Source: Vespula vulgaris (lineage: Eukaryota; Arthropoda; Insecta; Hymenoptera; Vespidae). Taken from it: a DNA stretch of 64,000 nucleotides. Made by a program: the position numbers and the translations under genes. The notes below the pieces were generated by a model. It searched no databases. It saw only the letters and a program-made list of their open reading frames with translations, and was not told where the DNA came from. The DNA lies in contig NC_066591.1 in NCBI RefSeq assembly GCF_905475345.1, positions 6,987,501-7,051,500 of the forward strand. The letters are read 5' to 3'. This document shows, in pieces, positions 51,273 through 63,864 of this stretch (position 1 is the first letter of the stretch; every line of letters starts with the position of its first letter).

Positions 51273-53140
51273 TTTGAGTGTGTTAACAGTTAAGATGCGG
51301 CCAGTCTCGAAGCGAAGAAAAGTAGTAAGTTGATTTTCCAGTATTGGGTGTATCCACTAGAACTCGGCACCTTCGAGTCGATGGAAATCGTTATGTCGAT
51401 TTATATTTCAGTGGTAGGGAAGCAAAAGGAAGACGAGATACAGCTTCAAGTATGTACGTTCGATCTCAAGAGACCTTCGTGCACTCGGAACGCTCGCGTC
51501 TTCTTGCGGAATTCTCTGCTGACGTCCTCGACCGATCGTAGGTTTACCGAAGCGTGGACAGGATGATTTCACCGATTGATCTACATCTTTTTCGAATCGA
51601 AGATCTTATCTATCTATCTATCTCCTTTCGGATGAGAGATTCCACGAGAGATTCACGGAATATTGTGTCTTTTGCGTACATAGCAAATGTATCTGGTATA
51701 GGATCTTTTTCGATTATAATAGAACAAGTTGATTTGACTATATCGGTAAAAGACTTTTTGATGGAACGACTTGTATAAAGTTGATAAAATCTTTGTTATT
51801 ACACTGTATTGTAATATTTGTGGCTGATAAAATAATTTTTTCATTTTATTGAAAACCGAGATTAGAAAAAAAAGTTTACTAAAGAAACAATCAAAGTTCG
51901 ATAATTATTAAAGAATTGAGGGAGCGCGTATCATCGATGATACCAATCAATTTTTCTTTTTTCAAAATAAATAAAAAAAAATGTTCGTAAAAGAGATACT
52001 GCCTGTAGAATTAATAATAGAAGGAAGTTGATGAGAGCTCGTAGAAAATCTATAATCGGTTGGACCGCATTCGTTATTCGAGTGAACTTACGAACACGCA
52101 GATCGAAGTTTAAGAACTAGCGAAATACTTCTTGTCTTATCCGGTAGAAAATTCTCCGTGTAACTGAACCTCTCGAAGATTCCTTAAATAAGTAAAGAAG
52201 AGTATACTCGGTAAGTATTTCGCGCGTCTTTTAAATCTTTCCACTTCGCTCGAGTGTATCCATGAATATTTCGAGAATTCCGAGGTGCGAGTCGTGTTAC
52301 GAACGGGCAGACCTTTCGGGTCGAGTACTTTTTACTTTGCTTTAATCTGTCGATCGATACGTCACATTCACGGACGGTAAAACTTTTTCCGATCGGCCGA
52401 CTAATCGAAGTCGCCCGCTGGCGACGATATCTGAAAGCCCGAGATATTACTGATTTTCTTTCTAGGTTCGATCGTATCGCTTTCTTTTTATCTTACGCTC
52501 ACCGAATAATTCGATATAATATCTGAATAACGGGAGAACTGGAAAAGAGATTGTCTTTCTTTCTAGATATTTCTAACGTAAATTTACACTACAGATTATC
52601 TTTCACCCATCATTCGCGAATCGAATCGAAATTCCTTTCTAGAAATACAGATTTTTATATGAATTTTTCGAATCAATGATCGATATATAATACTTTAGAA
52701 AAATATAAGTAAACAAAAAATCATAATCAAATTTTTGAATTAAATAAAAGAAGGGATGGTAAATTATTTCAGATGAGACTATTAATTATCAAGAAACATC
52801 GATTGCTCGATATAATCTCTTACGTCATTCTAGAAGACTCTTTAAGATACTCGATCTTCGCTGATATCGAGGGTGAGAAACGTCAGAAGATGAATATACA
52901 AGAAAGGGATTCCGATGAAATGATGTTTTTTTTTTTTCAGGAATGATGGATGTTCATCTTAATTAATAAGAGAAGACCTGTATTGTTGTCATTTTGTAGT
53001 ACTAACGACGAAGCTTACAAATGTCTTTCTAATGCTTTGAAATTATTTATGGTAGTGTATAAAATTAAAAAAGTATTACTTATTCTTTGTGAATTTACAT
53101 CAAGTTCAAATTTACCAATTAGTCTTACGCAATATATATC

Positions 53141-53234
53141 AATATATAATATATGAGATACGCATATTTATATATATATTACATATATGCATACGTATAC
53201 ATATACATATACATAATATATATATGTATGTATA
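53141..53234. repeat. (TA)n/(CATA)n degenerate microsatellite
   Basis: TATATA and CATATA-type repeats with interruptions. Confidence 0.8.
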
Positions 53235-55648
53235 TTTTTCTCTTTCCTGAAAAACATCGAAGAAGAAAAGAAAAACAGAAACAAAGAGAATAAAAAGAAG
53301 AGTTACCATAACGATAGAAAACGCGAAGTCGGCGGACGGAATGATGTATGCCGCAAACGAGGTTTCTTTTTCCACAGTGGAAAAAAGTAGTTCAGAGTAT
53401 CGGAAGAAGGCGTTCGAGTGGAAGTTCTTTCTACAAACAGACGACGACGTCCGTGTGATCTTTCTTTTGTCATTCGTCTCGTCGCTTCATATCGTGACGA
53501 ATGCGCGCACGCGCACCAAAGAACATAATTTTTTTCATTGCGCACCAGTAATCACGAACTGCCAGTAGTCCGACCGACGTCGATTCATTATCTTCTCTTT
53601 CGGTATCATTTTCATGCTGAGAAAGAGCATGAGGAACGAGCTTTCTTCTTTTGAAGGAAGAGAAGAGAATCTCATATCTTTCAGCTTCCTTTCGATGCCC
53701 ATTTTTACGCTACGATTACATCGTTGAATAGATCAGCGATCTTAATGATTTACGGTGCTTTATTTATCTTCGAGTTATGGGGAGAAAAGGTGAAACCTCA
53801 TTTTTTGTATTTCATAGGACTGTATCACGAGGGAACGATAAGTGTGTTATTAATAAATAATCGATATAATTTCTCATATTATCATAATTTAATTACCCAG
53901 AAAGTCGAGATCAAATTTACATGCGGAAAATTGTTTGATTATTCTCAAGCAAAAAACGATAAAACATTTTGGCTACTTAAAGGGAATTTTAGAAATCGGA
54001 AGACGGTAGAACGGCACGCGATAACCGGAAGTAGTCGGTAAAACGAGCCGCGAACAGTGTAGGGCTAATTTTCTCCGGACAGAAATTAAATCGCTTTGGA
54101 AGAGAAAAGGAAAGGAAGATAGAGTGTGAGTAAAACGAAGAGAAGAATCTCGAGAAGGTGGCTCTCCTCGACCGGTAAGATACACGGAAGAAGAGTTTGC
54201 GGTCTTGAGAAGAGAGCCTAAAGACGAGTCGAAGAAGTTGCTTGAAGAAGGACGTGTCGAGAGTGAGTCGAAAGGAGAAAAAGAGGGACTCCCATCTCTT
54301 TCCTCCTCTCCGCTATTCGCTACTTTGCATTTCGTTGTTATTCAGAAATAGTCGCAAACCGTAGCGTACCTTCGTCTACGTTCTCTTCTCCCATCAACCC
54401 CACTCTTCGTACCACCTCTTTCCAACGGTTTCGTCCTCCCTCTTCACCAGTACCGTTCTCTCACCCAACGAGATGTTTTATTAATGAAAATGAAGGAGCT
54501 TCTTATATCTTCCAGCACCCATCTTCGCTCCTTCCGTCTCTGTCCTTTCCTTATCGCTTCTTTTCAACGTTGCTCTTTCTTCCGCCCACCACTGTTTCCA
54601 TTTTCCCTGACATTCTCACTAACCATGCCGTCCTATATCTCTCTCTCTCTCTCTCTCTTTTTCTCATTCTCTCAGTCTCTTTCTCTACTTCGTTCTTTGT
54701 ATCCGTCCTCCAACGGCTACCCTACTCCCATCTTCCCTCTACATCCCCCTCATCGCTACCAGCCTTGCCTAGGGGTGGTAATATTACTTTTCGTATACCG
54801 GACCGACCCCCGGGGAATGCGACAACGAGCTCTGCGCGAAATTAATTCAGGCTCCTCTCCCCGTATCATGCATGCCTCGGTAGGTCGACTTTCAGAATTC
54901 GCGGAAAAGGACCGAAAAGTCCTTGATATCAAAATAGAAGTAATAATCTCGCACTGAATGTTATGCATCCAATATCCACACCCCAAACGTTTTGGTCAAC
55001 GTTTACTGCATTTTGATCTGCGAAGTTCGTTAATCCGTCCAGATAAAACTTTCTAACTGCACACAGCTAATTTCGTTTCCTTTCGATTGGTCATGATTTC
55101 TCACTCTCTCTCTTTCTTTCTTTTTCTTTCTCTTTCCTTCTTTCTCTTCTGCGAATCAGAAATCTAATGCGTTCGAGATGGTACTAGTATACGAGCGCCA
55201 AGGGAATCATAGGATGGTTTTGTGCCGTTCTGATCTCGATAGACTTACTCATCCCTTGGTATCGTTTTTTAACGAAACGTTGAATTTTCCGATCGATTTT
55301 TTCAATCTTACATATTTTGCTAACTTACATTTATTTCTTTTTTTTTTTGGTCAATACTATCTCGATGGAAAAATTATCTTTAATTCAATTATTAATTTCC
55401 AATGTGACAGTTCCATTTTCTTTGATTTTCCTAGTGTCGCTTTGAACGACCGTAACTCTAAAATTTATTTACGTTTACAACGTTAAATTAAATCGTTTTC
55501 TCTTTTTATGGTAACTAATTTTTTATTTTGTATCATTATCTTATATCTTACAATTATTTTAAATTAAATTTCGAAAATCATTCAATTAATAATGTTGCTT
55601 GAGATAGAAATATAGATATACAATTAAAGATTCAAATAAATGGTTGAA

Positions 55649-55686
<38 letters not shown>

Positions 55687-55697
55687 ATGTATATATG
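55649..55697. repeat. (TA)n(TG)n microsatellite
   Basis: TA dinucleotides passing directly into TG dinucleotides. Confidence 0.9.
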
Positions 55698-56959
55698 TCA
55701 CGTATCTATAATTAACAAGGATAAATATATCGCGAGCACGTTCAACGATATGATCGAGGCAGAGCCGTCATTAATTCCAACGACATCGTCGACGAGTTTT
55801 CCGAAAAGCCTTGTTTTAGTTATGACGTAAAAGCTCGTTGCTCGCCGGTGGTATCGAGCTTAGCTAGGTTGAATATCGGGGCCGACGCGTTTGCGGTCTA
55901 CTAGAATATTCATTTATACGGAATATACGCAACAATATATTATTCTAACGGGAAAGCGAAACATGGGGTCCATTGAGACATCGTTGCAGGTACAAATGGG
56001 TCGACGTCGCGACGAAGAAAATTTCTCTTTACCCTTTTTCATCTCTTTCTTAGTCCCTTTGGGAGCTGACTCTTCTTAGGATCGTAGCTACGATATGTTC
56101 TATTCCTTTTTATCTTATCTTATGTGGTATAACACGCGAATGAAAAGAAAATGAAACGAACGTTAAGAAAAGAACCTAAAAACAGAAGGAAGCATTTCCG
56201 ATGTTAAAAATGTTGCAATCACGATAAACCAACAAGAGCGGATAAATAAAAACGATTCGACAAATATCAAAACTTAGACAAGCATTTCTCAATCTACAGG
56301 GAATATTAGACGATATTAAATTTTCAATGGGTTATGAAATAATAATACCTTACGCCAAAGTGAGGAAAGTGATTAATTTATAGGGGACTTAGAAAGTTCT
56401 CGTAGAATATTTTTGTTGGTTCGCAAAAGTATCGCAATAACATTGTATGTTTAAAATAACATATAATGACTACTACGTTCTTAAAAATTTTTATTTTATA
56501 AATATTTGAGCCACCATGCTTTTAGAAATAAATCTATTCGTCTACACGGTAAAAAGGTTGAGAAACGCTGATCTAGACAAATATTAAAGACGTCGCTAAA
56601 TACGTATCCGTTGTGTAAATCATGGTTCATTCAGTAAATATCAAGCACAGGTTTGTATGCCATCCAAACTCTATTTTATTTATTTTTATTGACGATCTAC
56701 AGAATCTTTCTACTATCGAAAGCTTAAATAAATTGTAATCTGTTATTTGATTAAAAACCATGTATCGTAAAGCTTTTTCGACTAATGTATTACAAAATAG
56801 AGAAATAAGAAAATAGAAAAGTAACGTATGAAACTTTGTCTTCTCTTGTTACGTCAATGATGATTGAGGATAATTTATTACATTGTAAAATGACTGAATC
56901 AAATCATTAAGCAGAAAGACATTGAGGATATAATTGAAGTGGCATGATAATGAACGTCG

Positions 56960-57180
56960 TGTTTATCGGATCCGTTTTTCGTGAATGAAAAGGTTTCGTG
57001 TAGCGAAATAACGCGTGCGCCGGGTAGCAGTAATTACATTGGTCGAAGAGCAAACGCACAGACCGCAATGTTTTGCAGAGAGTTAATTACGGAAACAGAG
57101 TCTATTATCCTGGCACAATGTCAACTCATAGTAGTAGCGTCTGCTGACTGCACGGTTAATACCTAAATTTAATTTCCACC
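56960..57180. promoter_or_regulatory. Candidate conserved non-coding element
   Basis: GC-richer island with GCAGTAATTACATTGG and AGAGTTAATTACGG, two palindromic TAATTA homeodomain-type cores. A 61-codon + strand frame crosses it but shows no domain. Confidence 0.3.
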
Positions 57181-58060
57181 GCAGTAGCTTCAATTTCCGA
57201 ATACCACCCACCACACAACTTCATCCTTTCGTGATATACGAAATTTTATTGATCATAAACATCAATTGTCTTGCACGTTATTCACGATTTTCTATGACCC
57301 ATTTCCGTCGTATGATAATCTTCGCTGACAATTTTGCATTAATCATACAAAAGAATTAAAATGTAAAAGCTTTATATTATTATATCTACCGTAGCCCTGT
57401 GACATCAATTAAACTTTTACGAGTCAGATAATTTCTTCTCTTTTACAGTTAACAGTTAAGTAATATAACAAATGAAAAGCCCCAACTCGGTATATTAAGT
57501 CATAATCTCAATTCTTGAAATCGTAAAAGAGTTTCTTAGAGAATAACGAATCTACCTCTCAAATGAAAAGGCAAAGTGTAAAAAGACGCGAGTATCTTCC
57601 TACTCAACATTTTCCTTTCTGTTTCTTCTCAGCAATAAGAACTTGCACGAGTTTGTCAAAATGTCTTCGAGCATACCTAAATCCAGGCATCCTTATCCTT
57701 TTCCTCTTCCTCGTTGTCGTCATCGTCGTCATCATCATCATTATCCTTATATCTTACCATCTTGACGTGTTTTTTCATGGCAGGTTCAAATAATTTCGCA
57801 TGATGCGTCATGCGTTAAAAGACAAACAGGTTCGTGGAAGGTTCAAATGGAGAACTTCCTAGTATTGTATTTGTTCTTTGGTACAAGAAACGGACGACGA
57901 GAAAAATAGAAAGTTTGAGAAAAAAAATGAAGAAAAAACGGAGAAAGAGAGAGAGAGAGAGAAAGAGAAGAGAGAGTTCTAAGAGAATATAAGGGAATAG
58001 TAGAGATACAGAGACAAGAATGAGATCACAGAGACGTACAAATGAGTGAAAAAGATAAAG

Positions 58061-58120
<60 letters not shown>
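58061..58120. repeat. (GA)n microsatellite
   Basis: Nearly pure GA tract of about 60 bp. Confidence 0.93.
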
Positions 58121-58124
<4 letters not shown>

Positions 58125-58179
58125 AGGTGGACTACTCGACTTTGGATGGGTGGATGGTTCCATCTACTCGTCGTGTACA

Positions 58180-58480
58180 TCCACTCCTTTCGTTCCACCC
58201 CTGGCGTTCTCCATCTGCCATCGTTCTAGCGAGTTGAGCGAGGCAACTGCTTATGGCGTCATAAGCAAACTCGCGAAACGTCCGCCACTACCTACGTCGT
58301 AGTCGTCGTCGCAGTCGTTGTCGTTGTTGTCGTCGAGCGTGTGAGAATGTCTGCGAGAAGAGCTTCTCCGAGGCAGCAACAGCAGCTTCAGAGTTGGATG
58401 GTAACATCCTTCACTCGTAGTACAGACGGCCGCGCACTCGTCCAGCCGTGCACAGCCGGATGAAGACCTTTAACGTGTCT
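58180..58480. other. CpG- and triplet-rich block, possible promoter or 5' exon
   Basis: Contains (GTC)n/(GTT)n-type triplets near 58295-58336, CAGCAACAGCAGC near 58373, and CpG-rich sequence (GACGGCCGCGCAC near 58427). This is the sort of composition seen at insect 5' UTRs and promoters of developmental genes. No ATG followed by a recognisable protein was found. Confidence 0.3.
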
Positions 58481-58569
58481 CAGGCTCGACGCCTTCAACG
58501 AATTTTCCCGGCTCGTGTGCGCTCGCTCGTGCGTGAAAAGCGCGTTCGTTTCTCTCCGACTTCTCCTCT

Positions 58570-58572
58570 CCT

Positions 58573-58605
<33 letters not shown>

Positions 58606-58618
58606 ACCTCTCTCTTTC
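58570..58618. repeat. (TC)n microsatellite
   Basis: Interrupted CT tract. Confidence 0.9.
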
Positions 58619-58802
58619 TACAATTCGTATATACCTACGTTTATTCCTGTAAGCTCACTAGGCAGCACGCGGCAAAACTGTCTGCTGCAAGTCATATGAT
58701 TTTAAGGCAAGAATCTCGCGAGGCAACACAACCACGAAAGACGACGGTGAATTTTACTCGAGTGCATGCTCCCGGCTACGAAACTTTCTACCACCGAGAC
58801 TC

Positions 58803-58804
<2 letters not shown>

Positions 58805-58842
<38 letters not shown>
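58805..58842. repeat. (GA)n microsatellite
   Basis: Uninterrupted GA tract. Confidence 0.93.
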
Positions 58843-58843
<1 letters not shown>

Positions 58844-59970
58844 AGAAAGAGAAAGAGAGATTACGAGAGTGCGATTCTTGAAGAACATGAAACGTGCTCT
58901 TCGTATTTTCTATGAATTTAGAAAGTTTAAGTTAATGGGTAAAACTTTTTTCTACTCTTTAGAAATACACTCAAAGAGATATATTTTTACATGATTTTTA
59001 TATATAATCTTGTGTAATTTTTATCTTTCTAAGAACTTAATGAAGTTCAAATATTTGAAACATTTTCCAGTATTCCTACGATTCATTTCAGTGATTCGGT
59101 TTTGAATTAATTAAATGGTATTAAACATGTCTTCGTATTGTAAAGAGAGCTACGTACTATATCTTTCTTGGAGAATTTGCAGACAAGGATTGCGAAGACG
59201 TTCGTACAAAAGAACAGATATCTTCGCGCAATAGGTGATGTGACGTACAGTCGTTCAAAAAATTTCTTGTCTTACTATGTCGTAAGTTTAGAATTATAAT
59301 AACAAAAATAATAGATCAGCAATAGATATTCAATTATTTTATTTATTATTTGTTCAAATAGAAATATCTTTGATGATTTTTCAATTAACTAAAATAATGT
59401 TATATTAAATTTGCAGTACTATTCAGTAATCTACTAATAATATTGTTACGTACGCAATGGAAACAATAACTTAGTAAACAGGAAAGGTTTAAGGAATGAT
59501 CTTTCTTGTAATTTACAAAATGTTTCTCACGAAGGACGAAGACCATTTAATATAATTCGTAACTGTGACTGTACACTGAAAGTTCCACGGCGCAAGTTCT
59601 GGCTTCGCGCGAGGGACGAAAGCATATTGCACAGCTGCAAAGTACCGCATTTTCCAAATCCCACGGGTCGAAAGCCGCAAAATTCCCTCTGACGAAGCGG
59701 CGAAGAAGAATGTGCGGCTGTACCGGTAGCTCGTTTTGAATTTTTCAAAGTGGCCGATAAATACGTGCGAAAATCTCGAGATTACGAGAAAAATGTTACA
59801 AATATAAGAATGAATGTTGCGGGTATGCATGCATGTAACGTATATGCGGAAAAGATATGTCGTTTCATATATATCTTGCATTTACCGAAACACATTAGTC
59901 GCGGTGAAAAGACAGAGGAAGAAGGAAAGAAAGAGAGAGAGAGAGAGAGAGGAGAGAGAGAAAACATTCT

Positions 59971-59992
59971 AATATAATATAATATAATATAA
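59971..59992. repeat. (AATAT)n pentanucleotide repeat
   Basis: About four copies of AATAT immediately after a GA tract. Confidence 0.85.
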
Positions 59993-61369
59993 TTACGTAA
60001 TAATTTTATTTAAGAACGATTAATTTAGAGCTCAGTAGATCTTCACTCTAATAAGTAGAGCAATTTCTTTTACTCTTGAAAACGTTTTCACCTATATTTG
60101 TTTCTCTCAAGGGGCGCTTTTGAGCATATTTCGAATTATTAAAGACATGAGACACTTATCGTTAATGCCTTTCTCTAATTTGAAATTCTTTTTTTAAATA
60201 AAATTTATTTTTTCGTTTTTTTTTAATTTTATAATTATTTAACTGTTTAATCGTAACAATAGGTTAAAGGATTAAAATGCAATAAGCGACGGGAAATATT
60301 ATCGGTTGTTGCTTGCTGAATGAATGAATGAAATAAAATCGGTTAAAAAGAAATAAAGAATAGACAAACAACTTTTTAGGAACGGCGGAATTGAAAGGGG
60401 TAGCAGTAAATATAATAATGCGGGATCAAAGAGGGAAAGCATCGCGAATCGATAGAGGCGAAATCGCGTGAGCGAGGGTGCAATGCGGCAATGGCTCGAA
60501 CCCTCCCGACTTCTCTCGAGTCCTTTCGCGTCCTCTTGCCTCTATCCTCTTATTCGCGTCACACGCGGACTTCACGATTCGTCTTACGTGACGCTAAATC
60601 TTTTTCTCCTTCCCCTCTCACTTACTTTCCTTTTACACGTTTCTTTATCTAAGATGTTTTCTACAAACTTTTTCTTTCTCTCGTTTCTACTTTTCTTTTA
60701 AAACTCATCAAAGGTAAGAGAGGAAAACATTTTAACGAAGCACACGAATTATAGTCGATTCTATCTGCAATGAAAAATAAAAGAAATTGTTATGAAAATA
60801 TTTTTTAAAATTGTAAGAATCAAATTCTGTTGAACTGCAGTTGATTTTAAATAAGGAAACCCCTTACAAGAAATTCAAATATTTAAATGGGAAACGAAGA
60901 GGAATTGCTGGCGTTATTGGATACGAATTATTTAAACCGTGTGAATCGCTTGACTAGAAAATTATGTTTTCCTTCTTGCTCATCAATATGTCATACACTC
61001 AATGGAAATTTCATGTTCCAAGCGAAATGCACGAAATGCACGAATATTATAATGAGATTGTAATTGAAATCTCTCGATCGTTGATAGAAATTAGCTCGTA
61101 TATTTAATCAATGAAACTATATGAACGACTACGGTTTGTATAAATCACTAAGTTCAATACGGCCACTTAATATGTACAGTACGAGTATCAATATAGTAAC
61201 AATTTTCATAATTCATAAATGATATTTTCTTGACGTTTGTATCAATTAATAAAACCTATTATTATTTCATTATATTATGATTTATGTATAATACAAATTA
61301 CATAAATCTTCGAAAATGCTACAAGAATTCCTTCGAGATAACGAAGGATTGTTCTTGACGTCATGTTCG

Positions 61370-61640
61370 AAAGGGTGGTGATCGTAGCGGATGCTTCGTC
61401 GCAGGTCCGTCATTTGCGGGCGCCATTGAAACTTGGGATCGTAAAGTCGAACGGTCGAACTTGGTGTCGACCATGGGGTCTAAACTGTAAGCACCAGCAA
61501 CGTTTTGGGATCAACTTCAGTGCTGTATAAAATAGCGTAATGCCCCGGGCACGTCGATCGAAATCAGGTGCAGCCAATTTGGCTAACATCCAAAAGCCGT
61601 GACATGTAAATCCAGTTTGGATGCATCAAACCTTGTCAGT
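61370..61640. promoter_or_regulatory. Candidate conserved non-coding element
   Basis: The longest complex GC-richer island in the distal desert, free of simple repeats, with GCGGGCGCCATTG, GCCCCGGGCACG and CAGTTTGGATGCATC. All frames are interrupted, so coding is unlikely. A regulatory or structured-RNA role is inferred from composition only. Confidence 0.3.
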
Positions 61641-62528
61641 AGCACTTTGGAGATCGATCGATCGACACGAGCGAACCATGGTAGTTAACTTTCACTTCAT
61701 TTTCATCTATGTATTATAAGAGAAAAAGTATGATTCAATGCATGGATTGCACTAACTGTCACCAGTGAACAATACTCGATTTTGCAGTATTCATTTGGAA
61801 TATTCATGACGCATACGAGTGTAAAAAGTTCATAGAACAGGAGAGACAAGTTCAATTTTTCGCTTTTACTGAACTTTACAGAATATAGGAATATGCTGGA
61901 CGTAATGGAGTATATCCGAATCGGCATGACTTCGTTATACCAAGAAATTTTGTTAAAAGGGAAAAAGTCAAAGAAAAAAGGAACAGGAAAAGGGATTTTG
62001 TTTTTCACTACATTTACCTATTGAAGTAGAGAAAAGAGCGCATTCATGACTGACAGGAATTAATAAATCACGATGGATGGACCATGATTGGATTCATATT
62101 GGACGTATCGAAGAAGGAACGGACGATTTATATCGATAATTTATTTTTTTTTTATTTTCTTCATCGTACGTTTTATCGATGTGACTGATATCGAGTTTTT
62201 ATCTTCCTTTTTTCGAGATTAATTGATGTTAGTCGATATTTGAGTACCTACTATTTTATTCGACTATACGAAAAATCTGCTAGTTAGAGAGTCATTGAAA
62301 AAAAGTTACGCATAACTCGGTACGTCGAATGAACATGCCGCTCGCTTCAGTCGATATTCAAAACTATTCTCTTTTTGAAGTAGTAGAATTCTCTTTAATG
62401 GTTAGCTTTTGGTAGAGAACAGCACTCTGGTTTTAATATATAGGTATATATCTATGTACACACGATATATGTATATTGTATGTACATCAAGTACATATCA
62501 AATATAAAGCGTATTTATAATATATATA

Positions 62529-62547
62529 CACACACACACACACACAC
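62529..62547. repeat. (CA)n microsatellite
   Basis: Short CA dinucleotide tract following TA repeats. Confidence 0.88.
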
Positions 62548-62829
62548 AAACGAGAAACAACGGAGATCGAGTTTATTTAATCCATTAATAAAATAATATT
62601 CTTTTCATTTGCTTGTATAAAAATGTTAACATTTTAGAAAATAACAGAAATAATACTTCCTGCGAAAATTTGTAGTGCTTCTTCAAAGTTCCGATAAAAA
62701 TCATTCTATCTGTTATTATTATATTTCGTATCTTTTATTTCATAGCAGAGTTACATTTGAATCACGCGAGTAGTGTGATAAGTATCGGTAGAAAATTTGT
62801 CAGAAAGGAAAGGGGTTATGAATCATCTC

Positions 62830-63270
62830 AAATGGACCACAAGGAGGACGTACAATGCACGTACGAATGTTTTTCGAGTAGACTTTGAATGACTTCGACC
62901 CTCATCTCGAAGAAACGACTCGCACGGATGCACGACAATTTCGCTAAAATTTGCACCAGTAAGTGGACGCGGTTAGGCTGGACGCGTTAGAGGTCTTTCT
63001 ACTCTTTTCTCCCTCCCTCTTTCTATCTCTCATCCCCTACTTCCATTTCCTCTTTCCTACTTGTTACATCGGCCACTTTATTTTATTGCCCGGCACTCTT
63101 CTTACTACGTAACAAGAGAAGCCTGATATAGCTTCCTTTGTCCCTGCAGTGCACGCAAACGAAGGCGGTGCGAACGATTAGTACAGTGCTGTTGAAACGG
63201 TTATTATTCTTCACCGCACACCACTTCTCTTCACTCGACGATTTCAAATATAGTAGTCCGTCTGTAACTG
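62830..63270. other. GC-richer block near the window end, possible promoter or 5' UTR
   Basis: Complex sequence with a CT-rich middle (63000-63060) and an Inr-like TACAGTGCTG near 63182. A strong pyrimidine stretch and CpG sites resemble an insect 5' UTR. No following coding exon is identified with confidence. Confidence 0.25.
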
Positions 63271-63672
63271 CACTTTATTCGTTGGTTATTTAAAGAGAGA
63301 TTTTTCGATATTTTCTTTTTCTTTATTATTCTCATTGTCATTGAATTCAAGTATAATTATTGTAACAAAGTATAATAAAGATATAGTTTGTTAAATACAT
63401 CAACTTGAATAAGCAAAATAATAGATAATCAAAAATAAATTGAATCGGATGCATTTTAACGTTCGTTTCGTGTATGCGGAACAGTTAAATACCTAATTAA
63501 AATTCGGATCGTATCGCTAATTATTAATTAAATTTCTCGATTCACATTCAATACAGAAAGTAGGATTCATTTGAGACGTTAACGTTACGATTAGATCGGT
63601 GATATCAAGGCAGATGCCCAAAATTGTCGGTATCTTCTCTGTGCATTTTGAAAATTATGTCGGCATGAGATC

Positions 63673-63864
63673 ATGATGGCTTTCGAGTGGCTAATAACAA
63701 TAACAAGTTTGGCGATGCTTCCGGACTATGAGGAAGGTAGTTTGCGTTGTTGCTGGTTCACAGATAAGCCAGATTTATGCTTGAAACGGAGTTCTCCAGA
63801 TTACGATCGATATCCCGATATTCGCAATTATTGCACCACAACGTGGGGATTCATGAAAAAGTAA
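63673..63864 (+). CDS. Hypothetical 63-aa protein
   Basis: ATG to TAA frame with an in-frame stop shortly upstream, so complete as it stands. The first 17 residues are partly hydrophobic (WLITITSLAML), weakly like a signal peptide or membrane end. Then come an acidic stretch (PDYEEG) and four cysteines (RCCWFTDKPDLC, later NYC). Composition is more protein-like than that of other desert frames and GC is raised. I recognise no family. It could be a small secreted peptide, an exon of a larger gene beyond the window edge, or chance. Confidence 0.25.
   Translation: MMAFEWLITITSLAMLPDYEEGSLRCCWFTDKPDLCLKRSSPDYDRYPDIRNYCTTTWGFMKK

Larger units (their letters stand above)
39078..53140. other. Gene desert segment with candidate regulatory islands
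   Basis: No coding gene is supported. AT-rich spacer alternates with compact GC-richer islands (40475-41140, 43890-44345, 44880-45120, 47560-47960, 48420-48640, 49260-49560, 52220-52430). Microsatellites are sparser than in the preceding part. Stretches 41560-42180, 45150-46000 and 50280-50580 are plain AT-rich sequence in which I see nothing. Confidence 0.5.
53235..63660. other. Distal gene desert segment
   Basis: No coding gene is supported. GC-richer islands occur at 53330-53560, 54000-54960, 55740-56080, 56960-57180, 58180-58480, 59560-59750, 60440-60600, 61370-61640 and 62830-63260. The open frames at 54484-54957 and 57815-58198 are driven by CT and GA tracts. Confidence 0.5.

Noticed and set aside
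54484..54957. 157-codon + strand frame
   Set aside because: Much of it is CT-tract Ser/Leu/Phe; the GC-richer tail has no domain and both strands are open there.
57815..58198. 127-codon Ser/Leu frame on the minus strand
   Set aside because: Driven by the GA/TC microsatellites at 57940-58120.
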